Below are positions 25,949-34,383 of a stretch of 64,000 nucleotides of DNA, one piece after another. Position numbers and translations under genes: made by a program. Below the pieces are notes generated by a model. The model had not been told where the DNA came from, did not search any database, and was given only the letters and a program-made list of their open reading frames with translations. Position 1 is the stretch's first letter; each line of letters opens with the position of its first letter. This DNA comes from Streptomyces sp. ISL-100 (GTDB lineage Bacteria > Actinomycetota > Actinomycetes > Streptomycetales > Streptomycetaceae), in NCBI RefSeq assembly GCF_018614615.1, contig NZ_JAGGOK010000003.1, forward strand, positions 124,001 to 188,000. The letters run 5' to 3'.

Positions 25949-26893
25949 TTAGTCCTGCTGTGCGCCCGAGGGCAGGGTGCGCAGCTTCATGGGCGACGAC
26001 GTGGTGCTGGTGCCGAAGCCGTAGTTCAGCATCTTGCCGGCGTCGTTGTAGCGCTCCGTGACAGTGGTGCTGTTCAGGACGACGCCGATGAGGGTCTTCG
26101 TACCGCGGGTGGCGGCGAAGACCAGGCACGGACCGGCAGTCGAGCCGGTGCCGGTCTTGACGCCGATGGCGCCGCTGTAGGAGCCCAGCAGCTTGTTCGT
26201 GTTGTACCAGGTGTACGTGCGCGTGCCGCCGGTGCTCGTCGTCGCGGTGCTCTTGTACGACGGCGCCTTGACGACGGCGCGGAAGTTGGTGTTCTTCATG
26301 GCGTAGCGGGCGAGCTTCGCGAGGTCGCGCGGGGTCGTGTAGTTGTTGCCGGTCGTCGTGATGCCGTCGAAAGAGTCGAACTTGGTGTTCGTCAGGCCGA
26401 GCGAGCTCGCCTTCGCGTTCATCTTCGAGATGAAGTTCGTCTTGCGCGCCGCGACGGTGGTGCCGGTGCCGAAGGCGTCGGCCAGGGCGTACGCCGCGTC
26501 GCAGCCGGAGGGCAGCATCGTCCCGTACAGCAGCTGACGGACGGTCACCTTGTCGCCGGTCTTCAGGTCGGCGGTGCTCGCGCCCTGCGCGGTGACGTAG
26601 TCGCGGTAGGCCTGCTTGACGGTCACCTTGCGGTTGAGGTCGAGGTTGGTCGTGCTGAGCACCACGGCAGCCGTCATGATCTTCGTCGTGCTGGCCATCT
26701 GGCGCTTGGTGTCCGCGCCCTTGCTGTAAACCGTGGCACCGGTCGCGTTGTTCAGCATGAACGCGCCCTTGGCCGTGACGGAGGGCGCGGTGGCCGCCTG
26801 CGCGGGCGCGGCCAGGGGCGAGACAGTCAGCAGTGCGCCCGTGGTGACGAGGACCGCGGCGGCTCTGCGGACGGCCGGGAGGCTGGTGATCAA
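25949..26893 (-). CDS. D-alanyl-D-alanine carboxypeptidase, PBP5-like serine hydrolase
   Basis: A 314-residue exported peptidase S11 protein. A signal peptide with AVLVTTGALLTVSPLAAPAQA ends near residue 33. The active-site motif SxxK is STTK (Ser68, Lys71), the second motif is SGCDAAYA (SGC in place of SxN) and the third is KTGTG. It trims the terminal D-Ala from peptidoglycan stem peptides. The start chosen is a TTG at 26893 with GGAG six bases upstream, which gives a normal signal peptide; a GTG at 26971 would add 26 residues before it. It is transcribed towards the bkd copy 2 operon and is flanked by a hairpin at its 3' end. Confidence 0.87.
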   Translation of the reverse strand: MITSLPAVRRAAAVLVTTGALLTVSPLAAPAQAATAPSVTAKGAFMLNNATGATVYSKGADTKRQMASTTKIMTAAVVLSTTNLDLNRKVTVKQAYRDYVTAQGASTADLKTGDKVTVRQLLYGTMLPSGCDAAYALADAFGTGTTVAARKTNFISKMNAKASSLGLTNTKFDSFDGITTTGNNYTTPRDLAKLARYAMKNTNFRAVVKAPSYKSTATTSTGGTRTYTWYNTNKLLGSYSGAIGVKTGTGSTAGPCLVFAATRGTKTLIGVVLNSTTVTERYNDAGKMLNYGFGTSTTSSPMKLRTLPSGAQQD

Positions 26894-27168
26894 AGAACGC
26901 TCCGAAGTTCGCGAATGCGTTGAAAGTGGACCACCTCGGATCGAGGGTCCCGACAAGAGACTCGCGGGCACGCCGAAAGGATGTACGCCCCTGGGTGTGA
27001 TTTCCGTCCTGTGCGCGACGTCACCGTCCCGACCCGTTGGCGGGTTGTGGCGGTTGGGGTGTGATGCGTCGGTGCGCGAACTTCCTGGACACGGCCGCCT
27101 TGCCCTCGTGCTGGCCGGCGCCCGTTCCGGGATGCGGACGCGGCTATCTGTTGCACCTCTGTTGTATC

Positions 27169-27174
27169 TATGCT
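27169..27174 (+). promoter_or_regulatory. Likely leaderless -10 element of the GntR gene
   Basis: TATGCT ends six bases before the ATG at 27181, in an A/T-richer stretch; no Shine-Dalgarno sequence is present. Transcription would start at the ATG. TTGCAC at 27151 is too close to be its -35. Confidence 0.45.
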
Positions 27175-27180
27175 GTGCGC

Positions 27181-27840
27181 ATGCCCACCGCGCCCCCGCT
27201 CCCCAAGCAGCCCGCCGCCGCCGAGCGCGTCTACGCCCACATCAAGAAGGGCGTACTCGACCGCCACTACGAAGGCGGCACCCTCCTCACCGAGGGCGAC
27301 CTCGCCGACGCCGTCGGCGTGTCCAGGACGCCCGTACGGGAGGCACTGCTGCGGCTGGAGGTCGAGGGGCTCATCAAGCTGTATCCGAAGAAGGGCGCCC
27401 TCGTCCTCGCCGTCTCCGCCCAGGAGATCTCCGACGTCGTCGAAACCCGGCTGCTGGTGGAGGAGTTCGCGGTCCGTCGCGCAGTGCCCGCGTCCGCCGC
27501 TCTCGTCGCGCGGCTCGAAGAGCTGCTGGAGGAGCAGAAGCAGCGCGCCCTCGAAGGCGACCTCGCCGAAGTCGCCGTCAGCGACCGGTGCTTCCACGCC
27601 GAGATCGTCCGTAACGCCGGGAATCAGATCCTCTCCCGGCTGTACGACCAGCTGCGCGACCGTCAGCTGCGCATGGGCGTCACCATCATGGAGGCGCACC
27701 CCGACCGCATCGCCAAGAACATCACCGAGCACGCCGAAATGCTCGAAGCCATCAGGGCGGGGGACGTCGAAGCCGCCGCCCAGTGCGTACGCCGCCACGT
27801 CAGCCGGGTGAAGGTGCTGGTCCGGGGTGAGGAGCGGTGA
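27181..27840 (+). CDS. GntR family regulator, FCD type
   Basis: A 219-residue FadR-subfamily regulator. The winged helix is at about residues 12-78 (ERVYAHIKKGVLDRHYEGG, LADAVGVSRTPVREALLRLEVEGLI) and the all-helical FCD domain fills the rest, with conserved metal or ligand residues in FHAEIVRNAGNQ and EHAEMLEAIRAGD. FCD ligands are usually organic acids, amino acids or sugars. It overlaps the following MFS gene (GTGA), so it most likely controls that transporter. Confidence 0.9.
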   Translation: MPTAPPLPKQPAAAERVYAHIKKGVLDRHYEGGTLLTEGDLADAVGVSRTPVREALLRLEVEGLIKLYPKKGALVLAVSAQEISDVVETRLLVEEFAVRRAVPASAALVARLEELLEEQKQRALEGDLAEVAVSDRCFHAEIVRNAGNQILSRLYDQLRDRQLRMGVTIMEAHPDRIAKNITEHAEMLEAIRAGDVEAAAQCVRRHVSRVKVLVRGEER

Positions 27841-29147
27841 GGAGCCCCATCGCTCCGGTTGCCTCCCTGCCCGGCGATCCGCCCGGCGGCCGGCGCGCCG
27901 CCGCCGTCTGGGGCATCGGCGTCGGCGTCTACTTCGTCGCCGTCATCTTCCGTACGAGCCTGGGCGTGGCCGGGCTCGACGCCGCCGACCGGTTCGACGT
28001 CAACGCGTCCGCGCTGTCGACGTTCTCGATACTGCAATTGCTGGTGTACGCGGGTATGCAGATACCCGTGGGGCTCTTGGTCGACCGGCTCGGGACGAAG
28101 AGAGTCCTGACACTCGGGGTTGTCCTCTTCACCCTCGGACAGCTCGGTTTCGCCCTCTCCCCCTCGTACGGCATGGCCCTCGCAGCCCGCGCCCTGCTGG
28201 GATGCGGCGACGCGATGACGTTCATCGCTGTGCTGCGGCTCGGCGCGCGCTGGTTCCCCGTCCGTCGCGGGCCGCTGATCGCACAGCTCGCCGGGCTGTG
28301 CGGGATGGCGGGCAACCTCGTCTCGACCCTCGTCATCGCGCGCATGCTGCACGGCATGGGCTGGACCGCCACCTTCGCGGGCAGCTCGCTCGCCGGGGTG
28401 CTCGTGCTCGTACTGCTGCTGCTGTTCCTGAAGGACCACCCCGAGGGGTACGAGCCGGCGCCGGCCCAGCACGCGGGTGCGGCGTACGTCCGCAAGCAGA
28501 TCGCCGCCGCGTGGCGCGAGCCCGGGACGCGGCTCGGGATGTGGGTGCACTTCACGACGCAGTTCCCGGCGATGGTGTTCCTGCTGCTGTGGGGGATGCC
28601 GTTCCTGGTCGAGGCGCAGGGCCTCTCGCGCGGCACGGCGGGCGAGCTGCTGACGCTCGTCGTGCTGTCGAACATGGCGTTGGGGCTGGTGTACGGGCAG
28701 CTCATCGCACGCCACGGCGCCGCCCGCGCGCCGCTCGCCCTCGGCACCGTCGGAGCCACCGCCCTGCTGTGGGCGGCGACCATCGCGTACCCGGGTGACC
28801 ATGCCCCGGTGTGGCTGCTGGTGACCTTGTGCGCGGTGCTCGGCGGGTGCGGGCCGGCGTCGATGATCGGCTTCGACTTCGCGCGGCCGGCCAACCCGCC
28901 GGAGCGTCAGGGCACCGCCTCCGGCATCGTCAACATGGGCGGCTTCGTCGCCTCCATGACGACCTTGCTCGCGGTGGGCGTGCTGCTCGACGCGACCGGC
29001 GACAACTACCGGGTCGCGTTCGCGTCGGTCTTCGTGCTGGAGGCGTTCGGCGTCGTACAGATCCTGCGCCTGCGCAAGCGGACCGCCCGCCGGGAGCGGG
29101 ACCACCTGGTCGCCAGCCGCGTCGAGGCGGTGCACGTCCCGGCGTAA
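27837..29147 (+). CDS. MFS transporter
   Basis: A 436-residue permease with twelve predicted TM segments. Typical MFS features are the loop-2/3 motif LLVDRLGTKRVLTLGVVLF after TM2 and the central cytoplasmic loop after TM6 (LKDHPEGYEPAP). The GTG start overlaps the stop of the upstream GntR gene. The overall pattern resembles anion/organic-acid type MFS proteins (YYY-like with conserved LGCGDAMTFIAVLRLGARWFP), so a carboxylate substrate is possible; this is inference. Confidence 0.88.
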   Translation: MRSPIAPVASLPGDPPGGRRAAAVWGIGVGVYFVAVIFRTSLGVAGLDAADRFDVNASALSTFSILQLLVYAGMQIPVGLLVDRLGTKRVLTLGVVLFTLGQLGFALSPSYGMALAARALLGCGDAMTFIAVLRLGARWFPVRRGPLIAQLAGLCGMAGNLVSTLVIARMLHGMGWTATFAGSSLAGVLVLVLLLLFLKDHPEGYEPAPAQHAGAAYVRKQIAAAWREPGTRLGMWVHFTTQFPAMVFLLLWGMPFLVEAQGLSRGTAGELLTLVVLSNMALGLVYGQLIARHGAARAPLALGTVGATALLWAATIAYPGDHAPVWLLVTLCAVLGGCGPASMIGFDFARPANPPERQGTASGIVNMGGFVASMTTLLAVGVLLDATGDNYRVAFASVFVLEAFGVVQILRLRKRTARRERDHLVASRVEAVHVPA

Positions 29148-29162
29148 GACGATGTTCTTGCG

Positions 29163-29987
29163 TTACGGCGTGACCGCGAAGTTGCGCAGGATCGCGTCCG
29201 CCAGCGCCTGGTCGCCCTCGACCTTGACGCGGTCGGCGACCGCGTCGTAGCGAACCCGGCCGCAGGCCAGGCGTACGTACGTCTCCCAGTCCAGGGCGAT
29301 CGTCGCGAGCGGGCCGAGCGACGGCGTGCCGTCCACCGTGCCGCGGCCGTCGGCGTCCACGCGGACCGTGCGCATGAATTCGACCGGGCCGTGTACGTCG
29401 AAGACGACCGCGGAGTTGGCGGGCGCGCCCGCGTGCTTCGCGACGACCTTCGGCAGGCCGTGGACGAGGATGTCGCGGGCGACGAGCGCGCCGGGCGAGT
29501 CGAGGTTGCCGGGCCGGCCGAAGGTCGTACGCAAGTCCTGCTCGTGCACCCAGGTGTCGAACGCCCGCATCCGCAGAGCGAGTTCAAGGGTCTGCTCGGC
29601 GCCGAGCGGGGCGCGGACCATGGTGTCGGGGGCGCGGGTCTCGTTGCGGAGCTGACGCTGGCGGCGGATGATCGTGTACTCGAGCTCCGAGGTCATCTCC
29701 GGCGCGGTGTGGTGGCGCCGTACGTCGACCTGCATCTCCATGTACCGAGCGAACTCCGAGGTCACGTGGTACAGATCGCGCGGCAGTGAGTGGATCGGCC
29801 GGGGGTCGCCGAGCATCTCGCACTCCATGCCGATGATGTGCGAGACGATGTCGCGCACCGACCAGCCGGGGCATGGCGTGCGCCGGTTCCACTCCCCTTC
29901 GACGAGCGGTGTCACCAGCTCGGATATCGCTTCGATGGAGTGGGTCCAGGCTTCGGCGTATGTCTGGAGGCTGGGATGGACGGTCAC
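29163..29987 (-). CDS. Mycothiol-dependent maleylpyruvate isomerase family protein
   Basis: A 274-residue DinB-fold protein of the MDMPI family. The N-terminal helical domain has TPCPGWSVRDIVSHIIGMECEML, with the metal-binding His, and a later MRAFDTWVHEQDLR supplies the other two likely ligands; the C-terminal domain is SCP2-like (VRVDADGRGTVDG onward). Family members use mycothiol to isomerise or detoxify thiol-reactive compounds. Substrate unknown. It converges on the MFS gene with only 15 bases between. Confidence 0.82.
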   Translation of the reverse strand: MTVHPSLQTYAEAWTHSIEAISELVTPLVEGEWNRRTPCPGWSVRDIVSHIIGMECEMLGDPRPIHSLPRDLYHVTSEFARYMEMQVDVRRHHTAPEMTSELEYTIIRRQRQLRNETRAPDTMVRAPLGAEQTLELALRMRAFDTWVHEQDLRTTFGRPGNLDSPGALVARDILVHGLPKVVAKHAGAPANSAVVFDVHGPVEFMRTVRVDADGRGTVDGTPSLGPLATIALDWETYVRLACGRVRYDAVADRVKVEGDQALADAILRNFAVTP

Positions 29988-30175
29988 GGGACCCCTCGTG
30001 CGGTTCAGTGGCGGTGGCGCGGGCTGGCTGGACTGGCGGGTTGGGCTGGACGTACGTGCCGGACTGCGTGGGAGGCTCGCACGCTAAGTTACGCTGCCCC
30101 GTGGCACCCTGGCAGTGCTTTGGTGTGACGATCGTAGGCCCGTGTTGACGGCTCGAATGCCAGGACGGTGGTAGT

Positions 30176-30961
30176 GTGCGCGCCTCCCTCATCCAGATCG
30201 CAGTAGACCCGGACGAATCAGTTAATTCCCGTCGGCAGCGCGTCGCTTCACTCGTGCGCGAGCAGCGTGAACAGTGCGGCGCGGATCTCGTGGTCCTGCC
30301 CGAGCTGTGGCCGACCGGGGCCTTCGCGTACGAGTCCTTCGTCGAGGAGGCGGAGCCGCTGGAGGGCCCGACGTACGACGTGATGTCGAAGGCGGCGGCC
30401 GACGCCGGGGTGTGGCTGCACGCCGGGTCGATCGTCGAGCGCGACCCCGACGGCCCCCTCTACAACACCTCGCTGGTCTTCTCCCCCGGCGGCGAACTCG
30501 TCCGTACGTACCGGAAGATCCACCGCTTCGGCTTCGACAAGGGCGAGGCCGTGATGATGGGCGCGGGCGAGGAGGTGGTGACGGTGTCGGCCATGGGGCT
30601 CACCTTCGGCCTCGGCACCTGTTACGACCTGCGCTTCCCCGAACTCTTCCGCGGCCTCGTGGACGCGGGCGCGCAGGCCTTCGTCGTCCCGGCCGGCTGG
30701 CCCGCCAGGCGCCGCGAGCACTGGACGCTGCTGGCCCGCGCCCGCGCGGTCGAGAACCAGGCGTACGTCCTGGCCTGCGGCACCGCCGGCACGCACGCGG
30801 GGGTGGAGCAGGCGGGGCACAGCATCGTCGTGGACCCGTGGGGTGAGGTGCTGGCGGAGGCGGGTGCGGCGGAGGAGGTGCTGGTGGTGGACCTCGATCC
30901 GGCGAAGGTGGCGTCTACGCGCGAGCAGTTCCCGGCCCTGAAGGACCGTCGGCTGCGGTAG
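30176..30961 (+). CDS. Carbon-nitrogen hydrolase (nitrilase superfamily)
   Basis: A 261-residue nitrilase-fold amidase with the catalytic triad in place: Glu43 (LPELW), Lys114 (YRKIH) and Cys149 (GTCYDLRFPELF). This motif set is that of omega-amidase/Nit2-like and carbamoylputrescine-amidase-like branches. It hydrolyses small amides to acids and ammonia; alpha-ketoglutaramate is one candidate. The GTG at 30176 is preceded by TAGTGT and no clear ribosome site, so it may be leaderless. The gene stands alone, divergent from the isomerase. Confidence 0.87.
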   Translation: MRASLIQIAVDPDESVNSRRQRVASLVREQREQCGADLVVLPELWPTGAFAYESFVEEAEPLEGPTYDVMSKAAADAGVWLHAGSIVERDPDGPLYNTSLVFSPGGELVRTYRKIHRFGFDKGEAVMMGAGEEVVTVSAMGLTFGLGTCYDLRFPELFRGLVDAGAQAFVVPAGWPARRREHWTLLARARAVENQAYVLACGTAGTHAGVEQAGHSIVVDPWGEVLAEAGAAEEVLVVDLDPAKVASTREQFPALKDRRLR

Positions 30962-30983
30962 CCGCCTGCGGTAGTGCCCCGGC

Positions 30984-31450
30984 TCAGAGGTCGCTGGTGT
31001 CGAGGTCGAGGTCGAGGTCGAACGGGGCCGGGAGGTGCAGGGGTGTGCCGAAGGGGCGGGGGCCTTCGACGCGGGTGTATCCCAGGCGGCCGGGCTCCGA
31101 GAACAGGGTGACGCTCTGCTCGACCCGGTCGACGAGGAGGTAGAGGGGCGCGCCATATTCGGCGTACCGCTTCCGCTTGACGACACGGTCGGTCTCGGCG
31201 TTGGACTCCGAGGTCACCTCGACGACGAGGAGCGTCTGGTCCGGCAGGAGCGCGCCCCCGCCCTTCGCGAGAGCCTCGGGGACTACGGCGATGTCCGGTA
31301 CGTACCAATTGGGCGACCTGGGCAGGTCCAGGTCCCCCGATCCTTCGATGCAGCCCAATTCGTCAGCACGGTTGCCCCGGATCCTCTGAACGGCGTACTT
31401 CAAGGCGCGCCCGGGTCGATGCCTTCGGTGTACTCGGGCGCGCTGGCCAT
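30984..31450 (-). pseudogene. Uma2 family endonuclease-like gene, reading frame broken
   Basis: An ATG at 31450 opens MASAPEYTEGIDPGAP and stops after 16 codons. The neighbouring frame then continues as ALKYAVQRIRGNRADELGC, WYVPDIAVVPEALA, TLLVVEVTSES and KRKRYAEYGAPLYLLVD, the Uma2/DUF820 nuclease-like core with its D-E-K pattern. Adding one base in the GCGCGCC run at 31404-31411 joins the two. Even so the product would be about 155 residues, shorter than the usual 185-190, with most of the N-terminal beta region missing. So there is either a larger out-of-frame deletion or a sequencing indel. The tail DLDLDLD is encoded by a short GAGGTC repeat. Confidence 0.75.
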
Positions 31451-31566
31451 CTGGCGTGCTCCTTCCTGCCGTCACGTCCACGGTCCCACTACGGGGCCTG
31501 CCGCGTCTTCGCCGCGGCCCACCGTCACTCGTCAGTGCGTACGACGGGGATGGCACCCTGGTCTGC

Positions 31567-33372
31567 ATGAACGCTTCCTCGCCCTCGCCCTCGCCCCGCC
31601 GCGCCCGTGTCCGTGCCCCCGAGCTCATCGGCAAAGGGGGCTGGCTGAACACCGGCGGAGAGGATCTCACCCTTTCCGCCCTGCGAGGGAAGATCGTTCT
31701 GGTCGATTTTTGGACCTTTTGTTGCGTTAACTGCCTGCATGTTCTGGACGAGCTGCGGGAGCTGGAGGAGAAGCACCGCGACACGGTGGTGATCATCGGC
31801 GTCCACTCGCCGAAGTTCGTGCACGAGGCCGAGCACCAGGCCGTCGTCGACGCGGTCGAGCGGTACGGCGTGCACCACCCCGTCCTCGACGACCCCGAGC
31901 TCGCGACGTGGAAGCAGTACGCCGTACGGGCCTGGCCGACGCTCGTCGTCATCGACCCCGAAGGTTACGTCGTCGCGCAGCACGCCGGCGAGGGGCACGC
32001 GCACGCCATCGAAAAGCTCGTCGAGGAGCTGGAAGCCGCTCACGGAGCCAAGGGGACGCTGCGGCGCGGGGACGGACCGTACGTCGCGCCCGAGCCCGTC
32101 GCGACCGACCTGCGCTTCCCCGGCAAGGCGCTGCTGCTGTCCGGCACCGGGAATTTCCTGGTCTCGGACACCACCCGGCATCAGCTCGTCGAGCTGGAGG
32201 CGGATGCCGAGACGGTTGTACGGCGCATCGGCGGGGACGGCGAGTTCAAGGAGCCGCAGGGGCTCGCGCTGCTGCCGGACGGGCGGGTCGTCGTAGCCGA
32301 CACGGTCAACCATCGGCTGCGTACGTACGACCCGGCGACCGGCGCCGTCGAGACCGTCGCCGGTACCGGAAAGCAGTGGTGGCAGGGCTCGCCCACCTCC
32401 GGGCCCGCCCGTGAGGTCGATCTGTCCTCGCCGTGGGACGTGGCGTGGTGGCAGGGCAAGGTGTGGATCGCCATGGCCGGCGTACACCAACTGTGGACGT
32501 ACGACCCCGAGGCGGGGACCGTGCAGGTCGCGGCCGGGACGACGAACGAGGGGCTGGTGGACGGACCCGCCCCCGAGGCGTGGTTCGCGCAGCCCTCGGG
32601 CCTGGCGGTCGCGCCGGACGGCGACCGGCTGTGGGTCGCGGACTCGGAGACGAGTGCGCTGCGGTACGTCGACAGTGAGCTGGTGGTTCACACCGCCGTC
32701 GGGACCGGGCTCTTCGACTTCGGGCACCGGGACGGCGCGGCGGGGCAGGCGCTGCTCCAGCATCCGCTCGGGGTGACCGCGCTGCCCGACGGGTCGGTCG
32801 CGATCAGCGACACGTACAACCAGGCGCTGCGGCGCTACGACCCGGCCAGTGGTGAAGTGACCACTGTGGCCACCGACTTGAGGGAGCCGAGCGACGCGGT
32901 GCTCGTCGGTGACGACATCGTCGTCGTCGAGTCCGCCCGCCACCGGCTCACGCGGCTGCGGCTGCCCGACGAGGCGGTACGGGTGGAGGCCGTCGCGCAC
33001 CGCACGCAGCGGGCGGCGACCGAAGTGGCGCCCGGGAAGCTCCGGTTGGACATCGTCTTCCAGGCGCCGAGCGGGCAGAAGCTGGACACGCGGTACGGGC
33101 CTTCGACGCGGCTGCTGGTGTCCTCCACGCCGCCGGAGCTGCTGGCTGAGGGCGAGGGTTCGGGAACGGATCTCAGCCGCGAGCTGGAGCTGAACCCGGA
33201 GGTTGTGGAGGGTGTGCTGCACGTGTCGGCGACGGCCGCTTCGTGCGACGACGACCCGGAGAACGAGTACCCGGCGTGCCATGTCCACCAGCAGGACTGG
33301 GGTGTGCCGGTCCGCGTGACCGCGGGGGGAGCGCCGCGGCTGCCGCTGGTGTTGGCGGGGATGGATTCCTGA
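31567..33372 (+). CDS. Thioredoxin-like and NHL-repeat protein
   Basis: A 601-residue protein. Residues 30-180 form a TlpA/AhpC-like thioredoxin domain with the redox pair in FWTFCCVNC (Cys53, Cys56). The rest is an NHL beta-propeller with repeated blades of the type GLALLPDGRVVVADTVNHRLRTYD and HPLGVTALPDGSVAISDTYNQALRRYD. The combination matches the NHLRC2 family found in bacteria and animals, whose molecular role is unclear. There is no signal peptide. The ATG at 31567 begins the Ser/Pro-rich start; longer starts lack support. Confidence 0.87.
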   Translation: MNASSPSPSPRRARVRAPELIGKGGWLNTGGEDLTLSALRGKIVLVDFWTFCCVNCLHVLDELRELEEKHRDTVVIIGVHSPKFVHEAEHQAVVDAVERYGVHHPVLDDPELATWKQYAVRAWPTLVVIDPEGYVVAQHAGEGHAHAIEKLVEELEAAHGAKGTLRRGDGPYVAPEPVATDLRFPGKALLLSGTGNFLVSDTTRHQLVELEADAETVVRRIGGDGEFKEPQGLALLPDGRVVVADTVNHRLRTYDPATGAVETVAGTGKQWWQGSPTSGPAREVDLSSPWDVAWWQGKVWIAMAGVHQLWTYDPEAGTVQVAAGTTNEGLVDGPAPEAWFAQPSGLAVAPDGDRLWVADSETSALRYVDSELVVHTAVGTGLFDFGHRDGAAGQALLQHPLGVTALPDGSVAISDTYNQALRRYDPASGEVTTVATDLREPSDAVLVGDDIVVVESARHRLTRLRLPDEAVRVEAVAHRTQRAATEVAPGKLRLDIVFQAPSGQKLDTRYGPSTRLLVSSTPPELLAEGEGSGTDLSRELELNPEVVEGVLHVSATAASCDDDPENEYPACHVHQQDWGVPVRVTAGGAPRLPLVLAGMDS

Positions 33373-34064
33373 GCCGGGCGCCTGCTCGGGACCGGGGGCC
33401 TCCCGGACTCTGTCCGTCGGGGTCGTGGTGGCTGTCTTTTTCGGGGGCTGCGGGGTCGGTGCCGCGCCGGGGCGGCTGTTTCGGGATGCCGCACTCGCGC
33501 CGCTCGGCCCCAGGGGCCTCCCGGGCTTCGTGTGGCTGCGCCGGACTCCGTCCGTCGGGGTCGCGGTGGCTGTCTTTTGCGGGGGCTGCGGGGTCGGCGC
33601 CGCGCCGGGGCGGCTGTTTGGGACGCCGCACTCGCGCCGCTCGGCCCCAGGGGCCTCCCGGGCTTCGTGCCGCTGCGCCGGACTTCGTCCGTCGGGTGGC
33701 GCCGGTGCGGTGGCCGTCTTTTGGGGGCTCCGGGGGTCGGCGCCGCGCCGTGGCGTCTCCTCGGGCGTCGAACGTTCGGGTACTCGTTTTTGTATTCGGG
33801 CTTGTTGCGTTCGGCGCCCTGCGGGGAGCGCCCCGGCACGTCCCCTCCTGGCACCGTGCGTGCGAGACCGGCGCCGGGCGGGCGAAGTCCAGCCCGTCCG
33901 GCGGGTCCCCTTCGGGCCGGGCGGCACTTGCAATGTGCGACCCCGCGAAATCAAGCCCGCCCGGCGTTTGAGGACACGCCCGTAGGGCGTCCGGGGGCTT
34001 GCCCCCACCGCGCGGCCGAGCCGCAAAAGGTCACAGCGGGAAGGGGCGAGGTGAGCCGGTCGGC
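33373..34064. repeat. Non-coding repeat-rich stretch of about 690 bp, with three units of about 137 bp
   Basis: No convincing gene is here. Units begin at 33406, 33544 and 33681 (138 and 137 bp apart); the first two are nearly identical apart from a few substitutions, the third decays after about 90 bases. Each contains a GTCCGTCGG--GCGGTGG core, GCCGCGCCGGGGCGGCTGTTTGGGA-type and CGGCCCCAGGGGCCTCCCGG parts. From 33885 to 34015 the stretch continues with copies of the dispersed CGCCGG repeat, including a GGACACGCCC-GTA-GGGCGTCC hairpin at 33971-33991. Confidence 0.8.
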
Positions 34065-34292
34065 TCAGGGGGTGTGGTGGTGCCGGTCGTCGTCGGTGAC
34101 CACGGTGGTGGCCGGGGGCACGACCATGCGGCGGCGCCTGGCGACGCTGGCGTAGACCGCCACCCCGATGATGCCGACGAGCATCATGATGACCCCGACG
34201 AGGTCGAGGTTGACGCTTTCCATCTCCCAGTCGGTGGCGAAGGCGAGTATCGCCCCGCCCGCGATGAGGAGTATGAATCCTCCCAGTCCCAT
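34065..34292 (-). CDS. Small two-TM membrane protein, DUF6458 family
   Basis: A 75-residue protein, MGLGGFILLIAGGAILAFA as the first TM helix, a short DWEMESVNLDLVG loop, and a second TM helix VIMMLVGIIGVAVYASV followed by RRRR and a short His/Asp tail. This pattern and length match the actinobacterial DUF6458 family of unknown function. The ATG at 34292 has a GGAGG nine bases upstream. It stands alone between the repeat region and the aminopeptidase gene. Confidence 0.75.
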   Translation of the reverse strand: MGLGGFILLIAGGAILAFATDWEMESVNLDLVGVIMMLVGIIGVAVYASVARRRRMVVPPATTVVTDDDRHHHTP

Positions 34293-34383
34293 GACTTCCG
34301 CCTCCCTGTCGGCCCGGCTGGTCCGGGCCGGTGTACGCACTTCGCGTACCCGGCCCTTCAACAGACAAGCCTGCGAGTGGGGT

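Noticed and set aside
33425-33985. Possible 186-residue protein in the repeat region
   Set aside because: Translated Gly/Arg/Pro low complexity, repeated with the DNA units, no ribosome site.
31525-34368. 947-codon minus-strand frame opposite the thioredoxin-NHL gene and the repeat region
   Set aside because: Arg/Pro-rich shadow; the plus-strand gene carries a CxxC thioredoxin domain and NHL blades.
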